Shown here: positions 36,056 to 45,841 of the stretch, one piece after another
How positions within the stretch are numbered: position 1 is the first letter of the stretch
How the letters are laid out: each line of letters starts with the position of its first letter
Source: Pseudomonas sp. BN417
GTDB lineage: Bacteria; Pseudomonadota; Gammaproteobacteria; Pseudomonadales; Pseudomonadaceae
Assembly (NCBI RefSeq): GCF_029871205.1
Contig: NZ_SSOJ01000153.1
Span: 1 to 64,000, forward strand
Length of the DNA stretch: 64,000 nucleotides
Direction of reading: 5' to 3'
Notes under the pieces: model-generated
Told to the model about the DNA's origin: nothing
Database searches by the model: none
Seen by the model: only the letters and a program-made list of their open reading frames with translations
Program-made: the position numbers and the translations under genes

Positions 36056-36417
36056 GGGATTCAAATTCATGTTTCGGATATCGGACGAACGGGTGTCGTT
36101 CGAGGGGAAGTTGCCGGGTTTTGAACGGGCTTTTTACTGCCTGATTTTTAAAAACTTTCCTACTGAAAAACGTCACTTAAATAGCGAAATGTCCGACACA
36201 AATCGGTCATTTCGTCCAAGGATTATGGGGATGCGTCATAGGAAGCAGGGCCGGGAAGTTGCAACTTGAAGCCCCTAGAAAACCGACTAGTGTGTATTAG
36301 GCGCTGCCCTGGATGGCTAGCCAAACGCTCTATCTTGCTCCCTTTGGGCGGCGATCTGCAGTAATCCCTCCCTCTACGACAGTAAGGAAATTGTCCGTAT
36401 GACTCATTAGCCAGCTA

Positions 36418-36431
36418 TTGATCTGGATCAG
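36418..36431 (+). promoter_or_regulatory. ANR/FNR box upstream of arcD
   Basis: TTGATCTGGATCAG matches the TTGAT-N4-ATCAA consensus with one mismatch and ends 62 bases before the arcD start. If it is centred at -41.5, transcription starts near 36466. Anaerobic activation of arcDABC by ANR is established in P. aeruginosa; use of this site here is inferred. Confidence 0.75.
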
Positions 36432-36493
36432 AACGCCGTAAGAACAATCAGGCGCTCAATAAGCACAGTTCCTACTCCAAATGGAGGTGCACG

Positions 36494-37921
36494 ATGTCAG
36501 ATTCTTCCGACAAACTTCGGCTTGGCGCCCTGGTTGCGCTGGTAGTCGGCTCGATGGTGGGCGGGGGCATTTTCTCGTTACCGCAGAATATGGCGGCCAG
36601 CGCGGATGTCGGCGCCATTCTCATTGGCTGGGGCATTACCGCGGTGGGCATGCTCACCCTGGCATTCGTCTTCCAGACTCTGGCCAATCGCAAGCCAAAC
36701 CTCGACGGCGGGGTATACGCCTACGCCAAGGCGGGTTTCGGCGACTACATGGGTTTCTCATCGGCCTGGGGCTACTGGATCAGTGCCTGGCTGGGCAACG
36801 TCGGCTACTTCGTGCTGCTGTTCAGCACCCTGGGCTATTTCTTCCCGATCTTCGGCGAGGGCAACACGCTGGCGGCCATCATCGGCGCCTCGATCGTCCT
36901 CTGGGCCGTGCACTTCCTGGTCCTGCGCGGGATCAAGGAAGCGACCTTCATCAACATGGTGACCACCGTCGCCAAGATCGTGCCGCTGGTCCTGTTCATC
37001 CTCATCTGCCTGTTCGCCTTCAAGCTGGACATCTTCACCGCTGACATCTGGGGTTCGAAAAACATCGAGCTGGGCAGTGTGATGAACCAGGTGCGCAACA
37101 TGATGCTGGTCACCGTCTGGGTGTTCATCGGCATCGAGGGCGCGAGCATCTTCTCCGCCCGCGCCGAGAAGCGAAGCGATGTGGGCAAGGCCACCGTGCT
37201 CGGCTTCGTCATCGTGCTGCTGATCCTGGTGCTGGTGAACGTGCTGTCCCTCGGCATCATGACCCAGCCGGAACTGGCCAAGCTGCAGAACCCCTCCATG
37301 GCGGCCGTGCTCGAGCATGTGGTCGGCAGCTGGGGCGCCGTGCTGATCAGCGTCGGCCTGGTCATCTCCCTTATCGGCGCCCTGCTTTCCTGGGTACTGC
37401 TCTGCGCCGAGATCCTCTTCGCCGCGGCCAAGGACCACACCATGCCGGCCTTCATCCGCAAGGAGAACGCCAACCAGGTTCCGGCCAACGCCCTCTGGCT
37501 GACCAACGCCATGGTGCAGCTGTTCCTGATCATCACCCTGTTCAGCTCCAGCACCTACCTGTCGCTGATCTACCTGGCGACCTCGATGATCCTGGTGCCC
37601 TACCTCTGGTCCGCTGCCTACGCGGTGCTGCTGCCCCTGCGCGGCGAGGGCTACGAGCAGGATGCCTCCGACCGCAACAAGGACCTGGTCATCGCCGCCA
37701 TCGCGCTGATCTATGCCGTCTGGCTGCTCTATGCCGGCGGCGTGAAGTACCTGCTGCTCTCTGCCCTGCTCTACGCACCGGGCGTGATTCTGTTCGCCAA
37801 GGCCAAACGGGAAGTTGGCCAGCCGGTGTTCACCAATGTCGAGAAGCTGATCTTCGCAGCCGTGGTCATCGGCGCGATCGTGGCGGCCTACGGGCTCTAC
37901 GACGGCTTCCTGACCCTGTAA
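36494..37921 (+). CDS. arcD: Arginine/ornithine antiporter
   Basis: This 475-residue APC-superfamily transporter has about 12-13 membrane helices and exchanges external arginine for ornithine across the inner membrane, so the deiminase pathway runs without energy cost for uptake. The N-terminal LGALVALVVGSMVGGGIFSL is the substrate-binding helix 1 typical of the family, and FIGIEGASIFSARAEKRSDV is conserved in ArcD-type basic amino acid antiporters. A GGAGGTG ribosome site precedes the ATG. First gene of arcDABC, 18 bases before arcA, downstream of a probable ANR box. Confidence 0.95.
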   Translation: MSDSSDKLRLGALVALVVGSMVGGGIFSLPQNMAASADVGAILIGWGITAVGMLTLAFVFQTLANRKPNLDGGVYAYAKAGFGDYMGFSSAWGYWISAWLGNVGYFVLLFSTLGYFFPIFGEGNTLAAIIGASIVLWAVHFLVLRGIKEATFINMVTTVAKIVPLVLFILICLFAFKLDIFTADIWGSKNIELGSVMNQVRNMMLVTVWVFIGIEGASIFSARAEKRSDVGKATVLGFVIVLLILVLVNVLSLGIMTQPELAKLQNPSMAAVLEHVVGSWGAVLISVGLVISLIGALLSWVLLCAEILFAAAKDHTMPAFIRKENANQVPANALWLTNAMVQLFLIITLFSSSTYLSLIYLATSMILVPYLWSAAYAVLLPLRGEGYEQDASDRNKDLVIAAIALIYAVWLLYAGGVKYLLLSALLYAPGVILFAKAKREVGQPVFTNVEKLIFAAVVIGAIVAAYGLYDGFLTL

Positions 37922-37939
37922 CTCGTAAGGAGACCTGCC

Positions 37940-39190
37940 ATGTCCAAAGTCAAACTCGGCGTTCATTCGGAAGCCGGCAAACTGCATAAGGTAATGGTCT
38001 GCTCGCCGGGGCTCGCGCACATGCGCCTGACCCCCAACAACTGCGACGAGCTGCTGTTCGACGACGTCATCTGGGTCAACCAGGCCAAGCGCGACCACTT
38101 CGACTTCGTCACCAAGATGCGCGAGCGCGGCATCGATGTCCTGGAAATGCACAACCTGCTCACCGACATCGTGCAGAACAAGGAAGCGCTGAAATGGATC
38201 CTCGATCGCAAGATCACCAATAACCAGGTCGGCGTCGGCCTGGTCAATGAAGTCCGCTCCTGGATCGAAGGCCTGGAGCCGCGCAAGATCGCCGAGTTCC
38301 TCATCGGCGGCGTCGCCGGTTCCGACCTGCCGGAGAGTGAAGGCGTCAGCGCCATCAAGATGTACCGCGACTACCTGGGCCACTCCAGCTTCATCCTGCC
38401 ACCGCTGCCCAACACCCAGTTCACCCGCGACACCACCTGCTGGATCTACGGCGGCGTGACCCTCAACCCCATGTACTGGCCGGCCCGTCGCCAGGAAACC
38501 CTGCTGGCCAGCGCCATCTACAAGTTCCACCCGACCTTCACCGAGGCCGAGTTCGAGGTCTGGTACGGCGATCCGGACAAGGACCACGGCATGTCCACCC
38601 TCGAGGGTGGCGACGTGATGCCCATCGGCAACGGTGTGGTGCTGATCGGCATGGGCGAGCGCACTTCCCGCCAGGCCATCGGCCAACTGGCGCAATCGCT
38701 GTTCGCCAAAGGCGCCGTGCAGAAAGTGGTAGTCGCTGGCCTGCCGAAGTCCCGCGCCGCCATGCACCTGGACACCGTCTTCACCTTCTGCGACCGCGAC
38801 CTGGTCACCGTCTTCCCGGAAGTGGTCAAGGAAATCGTGCCCTTCGTGCTGCGCCCGGATGAAAGCCGTCCCTACGGCATCGACATCCGCCGCGAAGAGA
38901 AGGACTTCATCTCGGTGGTCGCCGAGGCCCTCAACCTCAAGCAACTGCGCGTGGTGCAAACCGGTGGCGACGCCTTCGAGGCCGAGCGCGAGCAGTGGGA
39001 CGACGGCAACAACGTGGTCTGCCTGGAGCCCGGCGTGGTGGTCGGCTATGACCGCAACACCTACACCAACACCCTGCTGCGCAAGGCTGGCGTCGAGGTG
39101 GTCACCATCAGCGCCAGCGAACTGGGCCGCGGCCGTGGCGGCGGTCACTGCATGACCTGCCCGATCCTGCGCGACCCGATCGATTACTGA
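37940..39190 (+). CDS. arcA: Arginine deiminase
   Basis: This 416-residue cytoplasmic enzyme hydrolyses arginine to citrulline and ammonia, step 1 of anaerobic arginine fermentation. The catalytic Cys is in [10 protein letters not shown] near the C-terminus. Substrate-contact motifs are [29 protein letters not shown] and [15 protein letters not shown], with catalytic Asp, Glu and His in the expected positions. The length is typical of Pseudomonas ArcA. A GTAAGGAGA ribosome site precedes it. A strong hairpin separates it from arcB. Confidence 0.98.
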   Translation: MSKVKLGVHSEAGKLHKVMVCSPGLAHMRLTPNNCDELLFDDVIWVNQAKRDHFDFVTKMRERGIDVLEMHNLLTDIVQNKEALKWILDRKITNNQVGVGLVNEVRSWIEGLEPRKIAEFLIGGVAGSDLPESEGVSAIKMYRDYLGHSSFILPPLPNTQFTRDTTCWIYGGVTLNPMYWPARRQETLLASAIYKFHPTFTEAEFEVWYGDPDKDHGMSTLEGGDVMPIGNGVVLIGMGERTSRQAIGQLAQSLFAKGAVQKVVVAGLPKSRAAMHLDTVFTFCDRDLVTVFPEVVKEIVPFVLRPDESRPYGIDIRREEKDFISVVAEALNLKQLRVVQTGGDAFEAEREQWDDGNNVVCLEPGVVVGYDRNTYTNTLLRKAGVEVVTISASELGRGRGGGHCMTCPILRDPIDY

Positions 39191-39202
39191 GTTGACACTC
39201 CT

Positions 39203-39226
39203 GGCGGCTCCCCACCCGGAGCCGCC
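39203..39226 (+). promoter_or_regulatory. Hairpin in the arcA-arcB gap
   Basis: GGCGGCTCC (39203-39211) pairs with GGAGCCGCC (39218-39226) around CCACCC. No T-run follows. It may set differential mRNA stability between the arcDA and arcBC parts of the transcript, as reported for arc mRNA processing in P. aeruginosa. Confidence 0.55.
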
Positions 39227-39292
39227 TGCCCCGCCAGCCACAAGCTGTTCTGACGGAGCCTGATTTCAAGTTACCCACAAGGAGAAAGAATC

Positions 39293-40303
39293 ATGGCCTT
39301 CAACATGCACAACCGTAACCTGCTCAGCCTGATGCACCACAGCACTCGTGAGCTGCGTTACCTGCTGGACCTCTCCCGCGACCTGAAACGCGCCAAGTAC
39401 AGCGGCACCGAGCAACAGCACCTCAAGGGCAACAACATCGCCCTGATCTTCGAGAAGTCCTCCACCCGCACCCGTTGCGCCTTCGAGGTGGCCGCCTACG
39501 ACCAGGGCGCCAACGTCACCTACATCGACCCCACCTCCTCGCAGATCGGCCACAAGGAGAGCATGAAGGACACCGCCCGCGTGCTCGGCCGCATGTACGA
39601 CGCCATCGAGTACCGCGGCTTCAAGCAGGAAATCGTCGAAGACCTGGCCAAGTACGCCGGCGTGCCGGTGTTCAACGGCCTGACCGACGAGTACCACCCG
39701 ACCCAGATGCTCGCCGACGTGCTGACCATGCGCGAGCACAGCGACAAGCCGCTGCACGAGATCAGCTACGCCTACCTGGGCGACGCCCGCAACAACATGG
39801 GCAACTCCCTGCTGCTGATCGGCGCCAAGCTCGGCATGGACGTCCGCATCGCCGCACCGAAGGCCCTGTGGCCGAGTGACGAACACGTCGCCGCCTGCAA
39901 GAAATTCGCCGAGGAAAGCGGCGCCCGCATCACCCTCACCGAAGACGCCAAGGAAGCGGTCAAGGGCGTGGACTTCATCCACACCGACGTCTGGGTCTCC
40001 ATGGGCGAGCCGGTGGAGGCCTGGGGCGAGCGCATCAAGGAACTGCTGCCTTATCAGGTCAACATGGACATGATGAAGGCCGCTGGCAATCCGCGGGTGA
40101 AGTTCATGCACTGCCTGCCCGCCTTCCACAACAGCGAAACCAAGGTCGGCAAGCAGATCGCCGAGCAGTACCCGAACCTGAAGAACGGCATTGAAGTCAC
40201 CGAAGACGTCTTCGAGTCCCCGTACAACATCGCCTTCGAGCAGGCGGAAAACCGCATGCACACCATCAAGGCGATCCTCGTTTCGACCCTCGCCGACATG
40301 TAA
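39293..40303 (+). CDS. arcB: Ornithine carbamoyltransferase, catabolic
   Basis: This 336-residue enzyme runs citrulline phosphorolysis to ornithine and carbamoyl phosphate. The carbamoyl phosphate site is [18 protein letters not shown], and the ornithine-binding Cys is in [25 protein letters not shown] and [12 protein letters not shown] are conserved. Length and operon position distinguish it from the anabolic ArgF. The ATG follows AAGGAGAAAGA. The gap before it carries a hairpin; arcC follows after 72 bases. Confidence 0.97.
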   Translation: MAFNMHNRNLLSLMHHSTRELRYLLDLSRDLKRAKYSGTEQQHLKGNNIALIFEKSSTRTRCAFEVAAYDQGANVTYIDPTSSQIGHKESMKDTARVLGRMYDAIEYRGFKQEIVEDLAKYAGVPVFNGLTDEYHPTQMLADVLTMREHSDKPLHEISYAYLGDARNNMGNSLLLIGAKLGMDVRIAAPKALWPSDEHVAACKKFAEESGARITLTEDAKEAVKGVDFIHTDVWVSMGEPVEAWGERIKELLPYQVNMDMMKAAGNPRVKFMHCLPAFHNSETKVGKQIAEQYPNLKNGIEVTEDVFESPYNIAFEQAENRMHTIKAILVSTLADM

Positions 40304-40375
40304 GTCCCGATACGCCCCGGACCGCGACGCGTTCGCCGGTCCGGGACGCATTCCACCCCTCAGGAGGAAATCACT

Positions 40376-41308
40376 ATGCGAATCGTCATCGCATTGGGCG
40401 GCAACGCGCTGCTGCGCCGTGGCGAGGCCATGACCGCGGAGAATCAGCGGGAGAATGTGCGCATCGCCTGCGAACAGATCGCCAAGGTGGCGCCAGGCAA
40501 CGAACTGGTGATCGCCCACGGCAACGGCCCGCAGGTGGGCCTGCTGGCCCTGCAGGGTGCCGCCTATGACGCCAAGAACCCCTATCCGCTGGACGTCCTC
40601 GGGGCCGAGACGGAGGGCATGATCGGCTACATGATCGAACAGGAGCTGGGCAACCTGCTGCCCTTCGAAGTGCCCTTCGCCACCATCCTGACCCAGGTCG
40701 AGGTGGACCCGTCGGACCCGGCCTTCCAGAAGCCCACCAAGCCCATCGGCCCGGTCTATCCCAAGGAAGAAGCCGAGCGCCTGGCCAAGGAAAAGGGCTG
40801 GAGCATCGCCCCCGATGGCGACAAGTTCCGCCGTGTCGTGGCCAGTCCACGGCCCAAGCGCATCTTCGAGATCCGCCCGGTGAAATGGCTGCTGGAGAAG
40901 GGCACGGTGGTGATCTGCGCCGGCGGCGGCGGCATCCCGACCATGTATGACGCGTCGGGCAAGAAGCTCTCCGGCGTCGAGGCGGTGATCGACAAGGACC
41001 TCTGTTCCGCCCTGCTGGCCGAGCAGTTGGAAGCCGACCTGCTGGTGATCGCCACCGACGTCGAGGCGGCCTTCATCGACTGGGGCAAGCCGACTCAGAA
41101 GGCCATCGCCCAGGCCCACCCGGACGAACTGGAACGCCTCGGCTTCGCCGCCGGCTCCATGGGGCCGAAGGTGCAGGCCGCCAGCGAATTCGCCCAGAAG
41201 ACCGGCAAGCCCGCGGTGATCGGTGCGCTGAAGGACATCGAAGCCATCGCCCTTGGCCAGGCCGGCACCAGCGTCAGCACCAGCGCAGCGGGGATCCAGT
41301 ACCGCTGA
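40376..41308 (+). CDS. arcC: Carbamate kinase
   Basis: This 310-residue enzyme makes ATP from carbamoyl phosphate and ADP, the energy-yielding last step of the deiminase pathway. Amino-acid-kinase motifs are [39 protein letters not shown], and the ATP-binding end [26 protein letters not shown] ribosome site precedes the ATG. Last gene of arcDABC; a repeat element and no clear terminator follow. Confidence 0.97.
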   Translation: MRIVIALGGNALLRRGEAMTAENQRENVRIACEQIAKVAPGNELVIAHGNGPQVGLLALQGAAYDAKNPYPLDVLGAETEGMIGYMIEQELGNLLPFEVPFATILTQVEVDPSDPAFQKPTKPIGPVYPKEEAERLAKEKGWSIAPDGDKFRRVVASPRPKRIFEIRPVKWLLEKGTVVICAGGGGIPTMYDASGKKLSGVEAVIDKDLCSALLAEQLEADLLVIATDVEAAFIDWGKPTQKAIAQAHPDELERLGFAAGSMGPKVQAASEFAQKTGKPAVIGALKDIEAIALGQAGTSVSTSAAGIQYR

Positions 41309-41335
41309 GCGACAGGCACGAGCATGCCATGCTCC

Positions 41336-41433
41336 TGTGGGGGCGAATTCATTCGCTAAGGGCAGCGCAGCTGACCCTTGAATGTCCGAAGGGCAGACCT
41401 GCGGTCTGCCCAGCGATTGAAATCGCCCCCACA
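41336..41433. repeat. TGTGGGGGCGA inverted-end repeat, copy B
   Basis: Ends TGTGGGGGCGAATTCATTCG and CGATTGAAATCGCCCCCACA bracket GGGCAGCGCAG and GGTCTGCCC. Copy A at 26382-26479 has the same ends swapped. The rest of 41309-41667 shows no gene, and the fabY promoter was not identified. Confidence 0.7.
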
Positions 41434-41667
41434 GAGTCCTCACTCCCTTGCAACATCTCCCCAATCATTCCGCCGAATGACCAAAGGCGTGACTTGATAG
41501 TCATACCCCTCGTCAGGTAGACATCCCGTTAAATTCGAGCTGCCACCTGGCTCATGCCACCTGGCCCGCGATGCTTGACGCTGCACAAAGCCGCCACCCT
41601 GGAGCGGCAACCCGCCGCCAAGCCCGCCCGCCGGCATGAGATGGTCTTTTTGAGGAGTTTTCGAGAG

Positions 41668-43575
41668 ATGTCCCGACTTCCAGTGATTGTGGGTTTTGGC
41701 GGCTATAACGCGGCTGGGCGAAGCTCGTTCCACCACGGCTTCCGTCGTATCGTGATCGAGACCCTGGACGCCCAGGCACGCCAGGAAACCCTGGCAGGCC
41801 TCGCCGTGATGATGAAGTTGGTCTCGGTTGCCGAAGGCCAGTACCTCGACGGCGACGGCCAGTCCCTGACGCTCGCCGCGATCGAAGCCCGCTTCGCCGC
41901 GCAGATTCTCGACTCCACCCTGGTGCGCCGCATCGAGAAACAGCACCTGGACGTGGACGCCGCCCACTGGCAGAAGAACCTCACCGCCCAGGTGGGAGAC
42001 GGCCAGGCCCTCAGCTTCACCACGTCGCGCAAGCAACTGCCCGAGCCGCTGCCGGCCAACTGGTCGGTGGAAACCCTGGACAACGGCGAAGTGCGCGTGG
42101 CCATCCACGGCAATTGCGACTTCAAGGTCGACAGCTACCGCGAGCTGCCGGTGAAGTCCGCCGGCCAACTGCCCAGCGGTTTCGAGCCGGGTGAGCTGTA
42201 CAACTCGCGCTTCCACCCGCGCGGCCTGCAGATGTCGGTGGTCGCCGCCACCGACGCCATCCGCTCCATCGGCCTGCCCTGGAAGGCCATCGTCGACCGC
42301 GTGCAACCCGACGAGATCGCCGTGTTCTCCGGCAGCATCATGAGCCAGCTGGACGAAAACGGCTTCGGCGGCATGATGCAGTCGCGCCTCAAGGGCGGCC
42401 GCGTCACCGCCAAGCAGTGCCCGCTTGGCCTGAACACCATGCCGGCCGACTTCATCAACGCCTATGTGCTGGGCAGCGTCGGCACCACCGGCAGCGTTAC
42501 CGGCGCCTGCGCCACCTTCCTCTACAACCTGCAGAAGGGCATCGAACTCATCAACTCCGGCCGCGCCCGCGTGGCCCTGGTGGGCAACGCCGAAGCACCG
42601 ATCAACCAGGAGTGCATCGACGGCTACGGCGCCATGGGTGCCCTGGCCACCGAGGACGGCCTGCGCCAGGTCGGCGGCCGCGAGGAAGTGGACTTCCACC
42701 GTGCCAGCCGCCCCTTCGGCGAGAACTGCGGCTTCACCCTCGCCGAGTCCAGCCAGTACGTGGTGCTGATGGATGACGCCCTGGCCCTGGAGCTGGGCGC
42801 CGACATCCACGGCGCGGTGACCGACGTGTTCATCAATGCCGACGGGTTCAAGAAATCCATCTCCGCCCCCGGCCCGGGCAATTACCTGACCCTGGCCAAG
42901 GCGGTGGCCGCCGCCACCCAGCTGATCGGCGCCGACGGCGTGCGCGAGCGCAGCTTCGTCCACGCCCATGGTTCCAGCACCCCGGCCAACCGCGTCACCG
43001 AATCCGAACTGCTGGACCGCGTCGCCGGCGCCTTCGGCATCAAGGAGTGGCCGGTTGCCGCGGTCAAGGCCTACGTCGGCCACTCCCTGGCCACCGCCAG
43101 CGGCGACCAGGTGATCGCCGCCCTGGGCACCTTCAAGTACGGCATCCTGCCGGGCATCAAGACCATCGACCGGGTCGCCGACGATGTGCACCGCCAGCAC
43201 CTTGCCATCGAAACCCGCGACCTGCCTCTGGGCGAACGCCAGATGGACGTCTGTTTCATCAACTCCAAGGGCTTCGGCGGCAATAACGCCACGGGCGTGG
43301 TCATCTCGCCACGCCTGGCGGAGAAGATGCTGCGCAAGCGCCACGGCGATGCCGCCTTCGCTGCCTACAGCGCGAAACGCGAGCAGACCCGCGCCAACGC
43401 TGAGGAATACGATCGCCGCGCCCGCCTCGGCGAGTTCGACATCATCTACAACTTCGGCAATGACCTGATCGACGAACAGCTGATCGAACTGAGCAGCCAG
43501 GGCATCCAGGTGCCCGGCTTCGCCAAGCCGCTGCTGTACAAGAAGGACGAACGCTTCGCCGACATGCTGGACTGA
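41668..43575 (+). CDS. fabY: Beta-ketoacyl-ACP synthase FabY
   Basis: This 635-residue condensing enzyme, by its length and position after arcC, is the FabY type that starts fatty acid synthesis in Pseudomonas in place of FabH. The thiolase-fold active site is complete: the nucleophile Cys in TGSVTGACATFLYN, and His residues in FVHAHGSSTPANRVTE and KAYVGHSLATASGD. The N-terminal extension (about 200 residues) is characteristic of FabY versus the roughly 410-residue FabB/F. The frame is open 38 codons upstream, but MSRLPVIVGFGG after TGAGGAG is preferred. A strong terminator follows. The arc-fabY-cysQ-nudE-yrfG order matches P. aeruginosa from memory. Confidence 0.92.
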   Translation: MSRLPVIVGFGGYNAAGRSSFHHGFRRIVIETLDAQARQETLAGLAVMMKLVSVAEGQYLDGDGQSLTLAAIEARFAAQILDSTLVRRIEKQHLDVDAAHWQKNLTAQVGDGQALSFTTSRKQLPEPLPANWSVETLDNGEVRVAIHGNCDFKVDSYRELPVKSAGQLPSGFEPGELYNSRFHPRGLQMSVVAATDAIRSIGLPWKAIVDRVQPDEIAVFSGSIMSQLDENGFGGMMQSRLKGGRVTAKQCPLGLNTMPADFINAYVLGSVGTTGSVTGACATFLYNLQKGIELINSGRARVALVGNAEAPINQECIDGYGAMGALATEDGLRQVGGREEVDFHRASRPFGENCGFTLAESSQYVVLMDDALALELGADIHGAVTDVFINADGFKKSISAPGPGNYLTLAKAVAAATQLIGADGVRERSFVHAHGSSTPANRVTESELLDRVAGAFGIKEWPVAAVKAYVGHSLATASGDQVIAALGTFKYGILPGIKTIDRVADDVHRQHLAIETRDLPLGERQMDVCFINSKGFGGNNATGVVISPRLAEKMLRKRHGDAAFAAYSAKREQTRANAEEYDRRARLGEFDIIYNFGNDLIDEQLIELSSQGIQVPGFAKPLLYKKDERFADMLD

Positions 43576-43593
43576 CGCGAAATGCCAACCATG

Positions 43594-43620
43594 AAAAAGG
43601 GCCCCTCGGGGCCCTTTTTT
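43594..43620. terminator. Bidirectional terminator, fabY / cysQ
   Basis: AAAAAGGGCCCC pairs with GGGGCCCTTTTT around TC, with a T-run on both strands. It lies between convergent fabY and cysQ and can serve both. Confidence 0.92.
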
Positions 43621-43633
43621 CGTTGCTCGTTGC

Positions 43634-44455
43634 TCAGTCCAGCGCCCGCGCCAGCTGGATCAGCTCCGCCCGCCACTCGGCGGCGACCGGCAGGGCCAGG
43701 AAGGAAGGATTGAGGAAGTGCTCGCGGGCCTCGTAGGTCAAGGCTTCACCGGCCAGGTCCAGCACCTCGCCGCCGGCGCCTTCGAGCACGCCCTGGGCGG
43801 CTGCGGTGTCCCACTGGCTGGTGGGCGCCAGACGCGGATAACAGTCGGCGGAGCCTTCGGCCAGCAGGCAGAACTTCAGCGAGCTGCCGATACTGGCCAG
43901 CGCCAGGTCACCGAAGCGTTCGTTCAGGCCGGCCAGCAGGCGCTCCTGGGCCGGGCTCGAATGGCGCTTGCTGGCGACCACGGTAAAAGCCTCGTCAGGG
44001 GCGATGCGCACGCTGATCTCGTGGGGGTCCTCATCGACATCCAGGCACCAGGCACCCAACCCGGCACCACCGTAGTAGCAGCGCCCGCCCACCGGCATGC
44101 CGACCACGCCGAACACCACCCGCCCGGCTTCCACCAGGGCCACGTTGACGGTGAACTCCTCGCTGCCGGCAATGAATTCCTTGGTGCCATCCAGCGGGTC
44201 CACCAGCCACCAGCGCTGCCAGTTGGCACGCTCGCCCAGGGGAATGTCCGCAGCTTCCTCGGAAAGCACCGGGATGCTCGCATCCAGCGCCGCCAGTCCG
44301 GCGGCCAGCAGCTTGTGCGCGGCCAGGTCGGCGGCGGTCACGGGCGAGGCGTCGGCCTTTTCGATCACATCCAGTTCGCCACGCCAGTAAGGCAGGATGA
44401 CATCGCCCGCCTGGCAAACCAGGTCGATTACTGCGGGAAGCAAGGGATGGCTCAC
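43634..44455 (-). CDS. cysQ: 3'(2'),5'-bisphosphate nucleotidase CysQ
   Basis: This 273-residue metal-dependent phosphatase of the inositol monophosphatase family turns 3'-phosphoadenosine 5'-phosphate (PAP) into AMP, clearing the inhibitory by-product of sulfate assimilation. Metal-binding motifs are LSEEAADI, WLVDPLDGTKEF and the C-terminal SQWDTAAAQGVLEGAGG. The SPVTAADLAAH segment is the Li-sensitive loop region. Its ATG overlaps the nudE stop by 4 bases, so cysQ and nudE form a minus-strand operon with nudE first. Confidence 0.95.
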   Translation of the reverse strand: MSHPLLPAVIDLVCQAGDVILPYWRGELDVIEKADASPVTAADLAAHKLLAAGLAALDASIPVLSEEAADIPLGERANWQRWWLVDPLDGTKEFIAGSEEFTVNVALVEAGRVVFGVVGMPVGGRCYYGGAGLGAWCLDVDEDPHEISVRIAPDEAFTVVASKRHSSPAQERLLAGLNERFGDLALASIGSSLKFCLLAEGSADCYPRLAPTSQWDTAAAQGVLEGAGGEVLDLAGEALTYEAREHFLNPSFLALPVAAEWRAELIQLARALD

Positions 44456-45018
44456 GATGGGTACTCCCCACGCTGGGTCAGGATATCGCGGGTCAGGTAG
44501 AGCGCCGCCAGGGCGCGTCCTTCGCTGAACTGCTGGTGCTGGGCGAGGCTCGAAAGCTCGCGCAGGCTGATACGGTCCACCCGCAGCGGCTCGGGCTCGT
44601 CGCCCGGCAGGCGCTCTTCATAGAGATCGCGGGCCAGGACCACCTGGATCTTCTGGCTCATGTAGCCAGGGGACAGCGAGAGCTCGGTGAGGTGCTCCAT
44701 CTGGCGGGCACCGAATCCGGCCTCCTCCTTGAGCTCGCGGTTGGCGGCGGCAAGCACGTCCTCGCCCGGCTCGATCAGTCCCTTGGGCAGGGACAGCTGG
44801 TAGTCGTCGGTGCCGGCGCAGTACTCCTCCACCAGCAACACGTGCTCGGCATCGACCATGGCCACCACCATCACCGCGCCGTAGCCGGAGCCCTTGCCCA
44901 CCAGACGCTCGTAGGTGCGCTCAACGCCATTGGCGAATCGCAACTGCAGCTCCTCGACACGGAACAGGCGGCTGCTGGCGACAATTTCGCGAGCGAGCAC
45001 CGTGGGCTTCTGACGCAT
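44452..45018 (-). CDS. nudE: ADP compounds hydrolase NudE
   Basis: This 188-residue Nudix hydrolase acts on ADP-ribose, NADH and Ap3A-type compounds. The full Nudix box GX5EX7REUXEEXGU is read as GLIEPGEDVLAAANRELKEE followed by AGFG. VVAMVDAEHVLLVEEYCAG and ELSLSPGYMSQKI are typical of NudE. It is the first gene of the nudE-cysQ pair and is divergent from yrfG, with an AAGGAG ribosome site (minus strand) just upstream of the ATG. Confidence 0.93.
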   Translation of the reverse strand: MRQKPTVLAREIVASSRLFRVEELQLRFANGVERTYERLVGKGSGYGAVMVVAMVDAEHVLLVEEYCAGTDDYQLSLPKGLIEPGEDVLAAANRELKEEAGFGARQMEHLTELSLSPGYMSQKIQVVLARDLYEERLPGDEPEPLRVDRISLRELSSLAQHQQFSEGRALAALYLTRDILTQRGEYPS

Positions 45019-45148
45019 AGCGGACTCCTTGGCATGACCGGCGGGTTATCATACCCCGCCTTTGCCCAATGTCCCCGCTGGAGATTGCATGCCAGCGACG
45101 ACCAGCGATGCAATGGCGACACCCCCTCGAAATCGACCGACACCGCCC

Positions 45149-45811
45149 ATGCCCCTACTGCCCTGGACCGAGATCGACACCGTGCTGCTCGATATGGACG
45201 GCACCCTGCTCGACCTGCACTTCGACAATCACTTCTGGATGGAGTACTTGCCGCAGCGCTATGCCGAGCACCACGGCATCAGCCGCGCACTGGCCGACGC
45301 CGAACTGCTGCCGCTGTTCCGTGACAACGCTGGCCAACTCAACTGGTACTGCACGGACTTCTGGAGCCGCGAACTCAAGCTGTCGATCCGCGACCTCAAG
45401 CGCGAAGTGGCCCACCTGATCGCACTGCGCCCGGATGCCGACCTCTTTCTCGCTGCCCTGCGCCGCACCGGCAAGCGCGTGGCGCTGATCACCAACGCCC
45501 ATCGCGACTCGCTGTCGCTGAAGATGGAGCGGGTCGAACTGGCGCCCTGGTTCGATCGCCTGATCAGCTCCCACGACTACGGCTTCCCCAAGGAAGACCA
45601 GCAGTTCTGGCAGGCCCTGCAGCAGGACTTCGGCTTCGATCCCGCGCGCAGCCTGTTCATCGACGACAGCCTGCCGATCCTGCGCAGCGCCCGGCAGTAT
45701 GGCGTCGCGCAACTGCTGGCCGTGCGCGAGCCGGACAGCCGCAAGGGCCCGAAGGACACCGAGGAATTCGCCGCGGTGGACAGCTACCGCTCACTGATCC
45801 TGGGACTCTGA
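45149..45811 (+). CDS. yrfG: GMP/IMP nucleotidase, HAD family
   Basis: This roughly 220-residue HAD-superfamily 5'-nucleotidase dephosphorylates GMP and IMP in E. coli. Motif I is VLLDMDGTLLDLHFDNHFW, motif II VALITNAHRDSLSLKM, and motifs III/IV SSHDYGFPKEDQQFW and SLFIDDSLPILRSA. The start MPLLPWTEIDTVLLDMDG matches the family length. An in-frame ATG at 45089 has a better placed GGAG and would add 20 Pro/Thr-rich residues, so the true start is uncertain. It is divergent from nudE. Confidence 0.92.
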   Translation: MPLLPWTEIDTVLLDMDGTLLDLHFDNHFWMEYLPQRYAEHHGISRALADAELLPLFRDNAGQLNWYCTDFWSRELKLSIRDLKREVAHLIALRPDADLFLAALRRTGKRVALITNAHRDSLSLKMERVELAPWFDRLISSHDYGFPKEDQQFWQALQQDFGFDPARSLFIDDSLPILRSARQYGVAQLLAVREPDSRKGPKDTEEFAAVDSYRSLILGL

Positions 45812-45841
45812 ACCGGCATCCGCACGCCGAGAGGAAACGCC

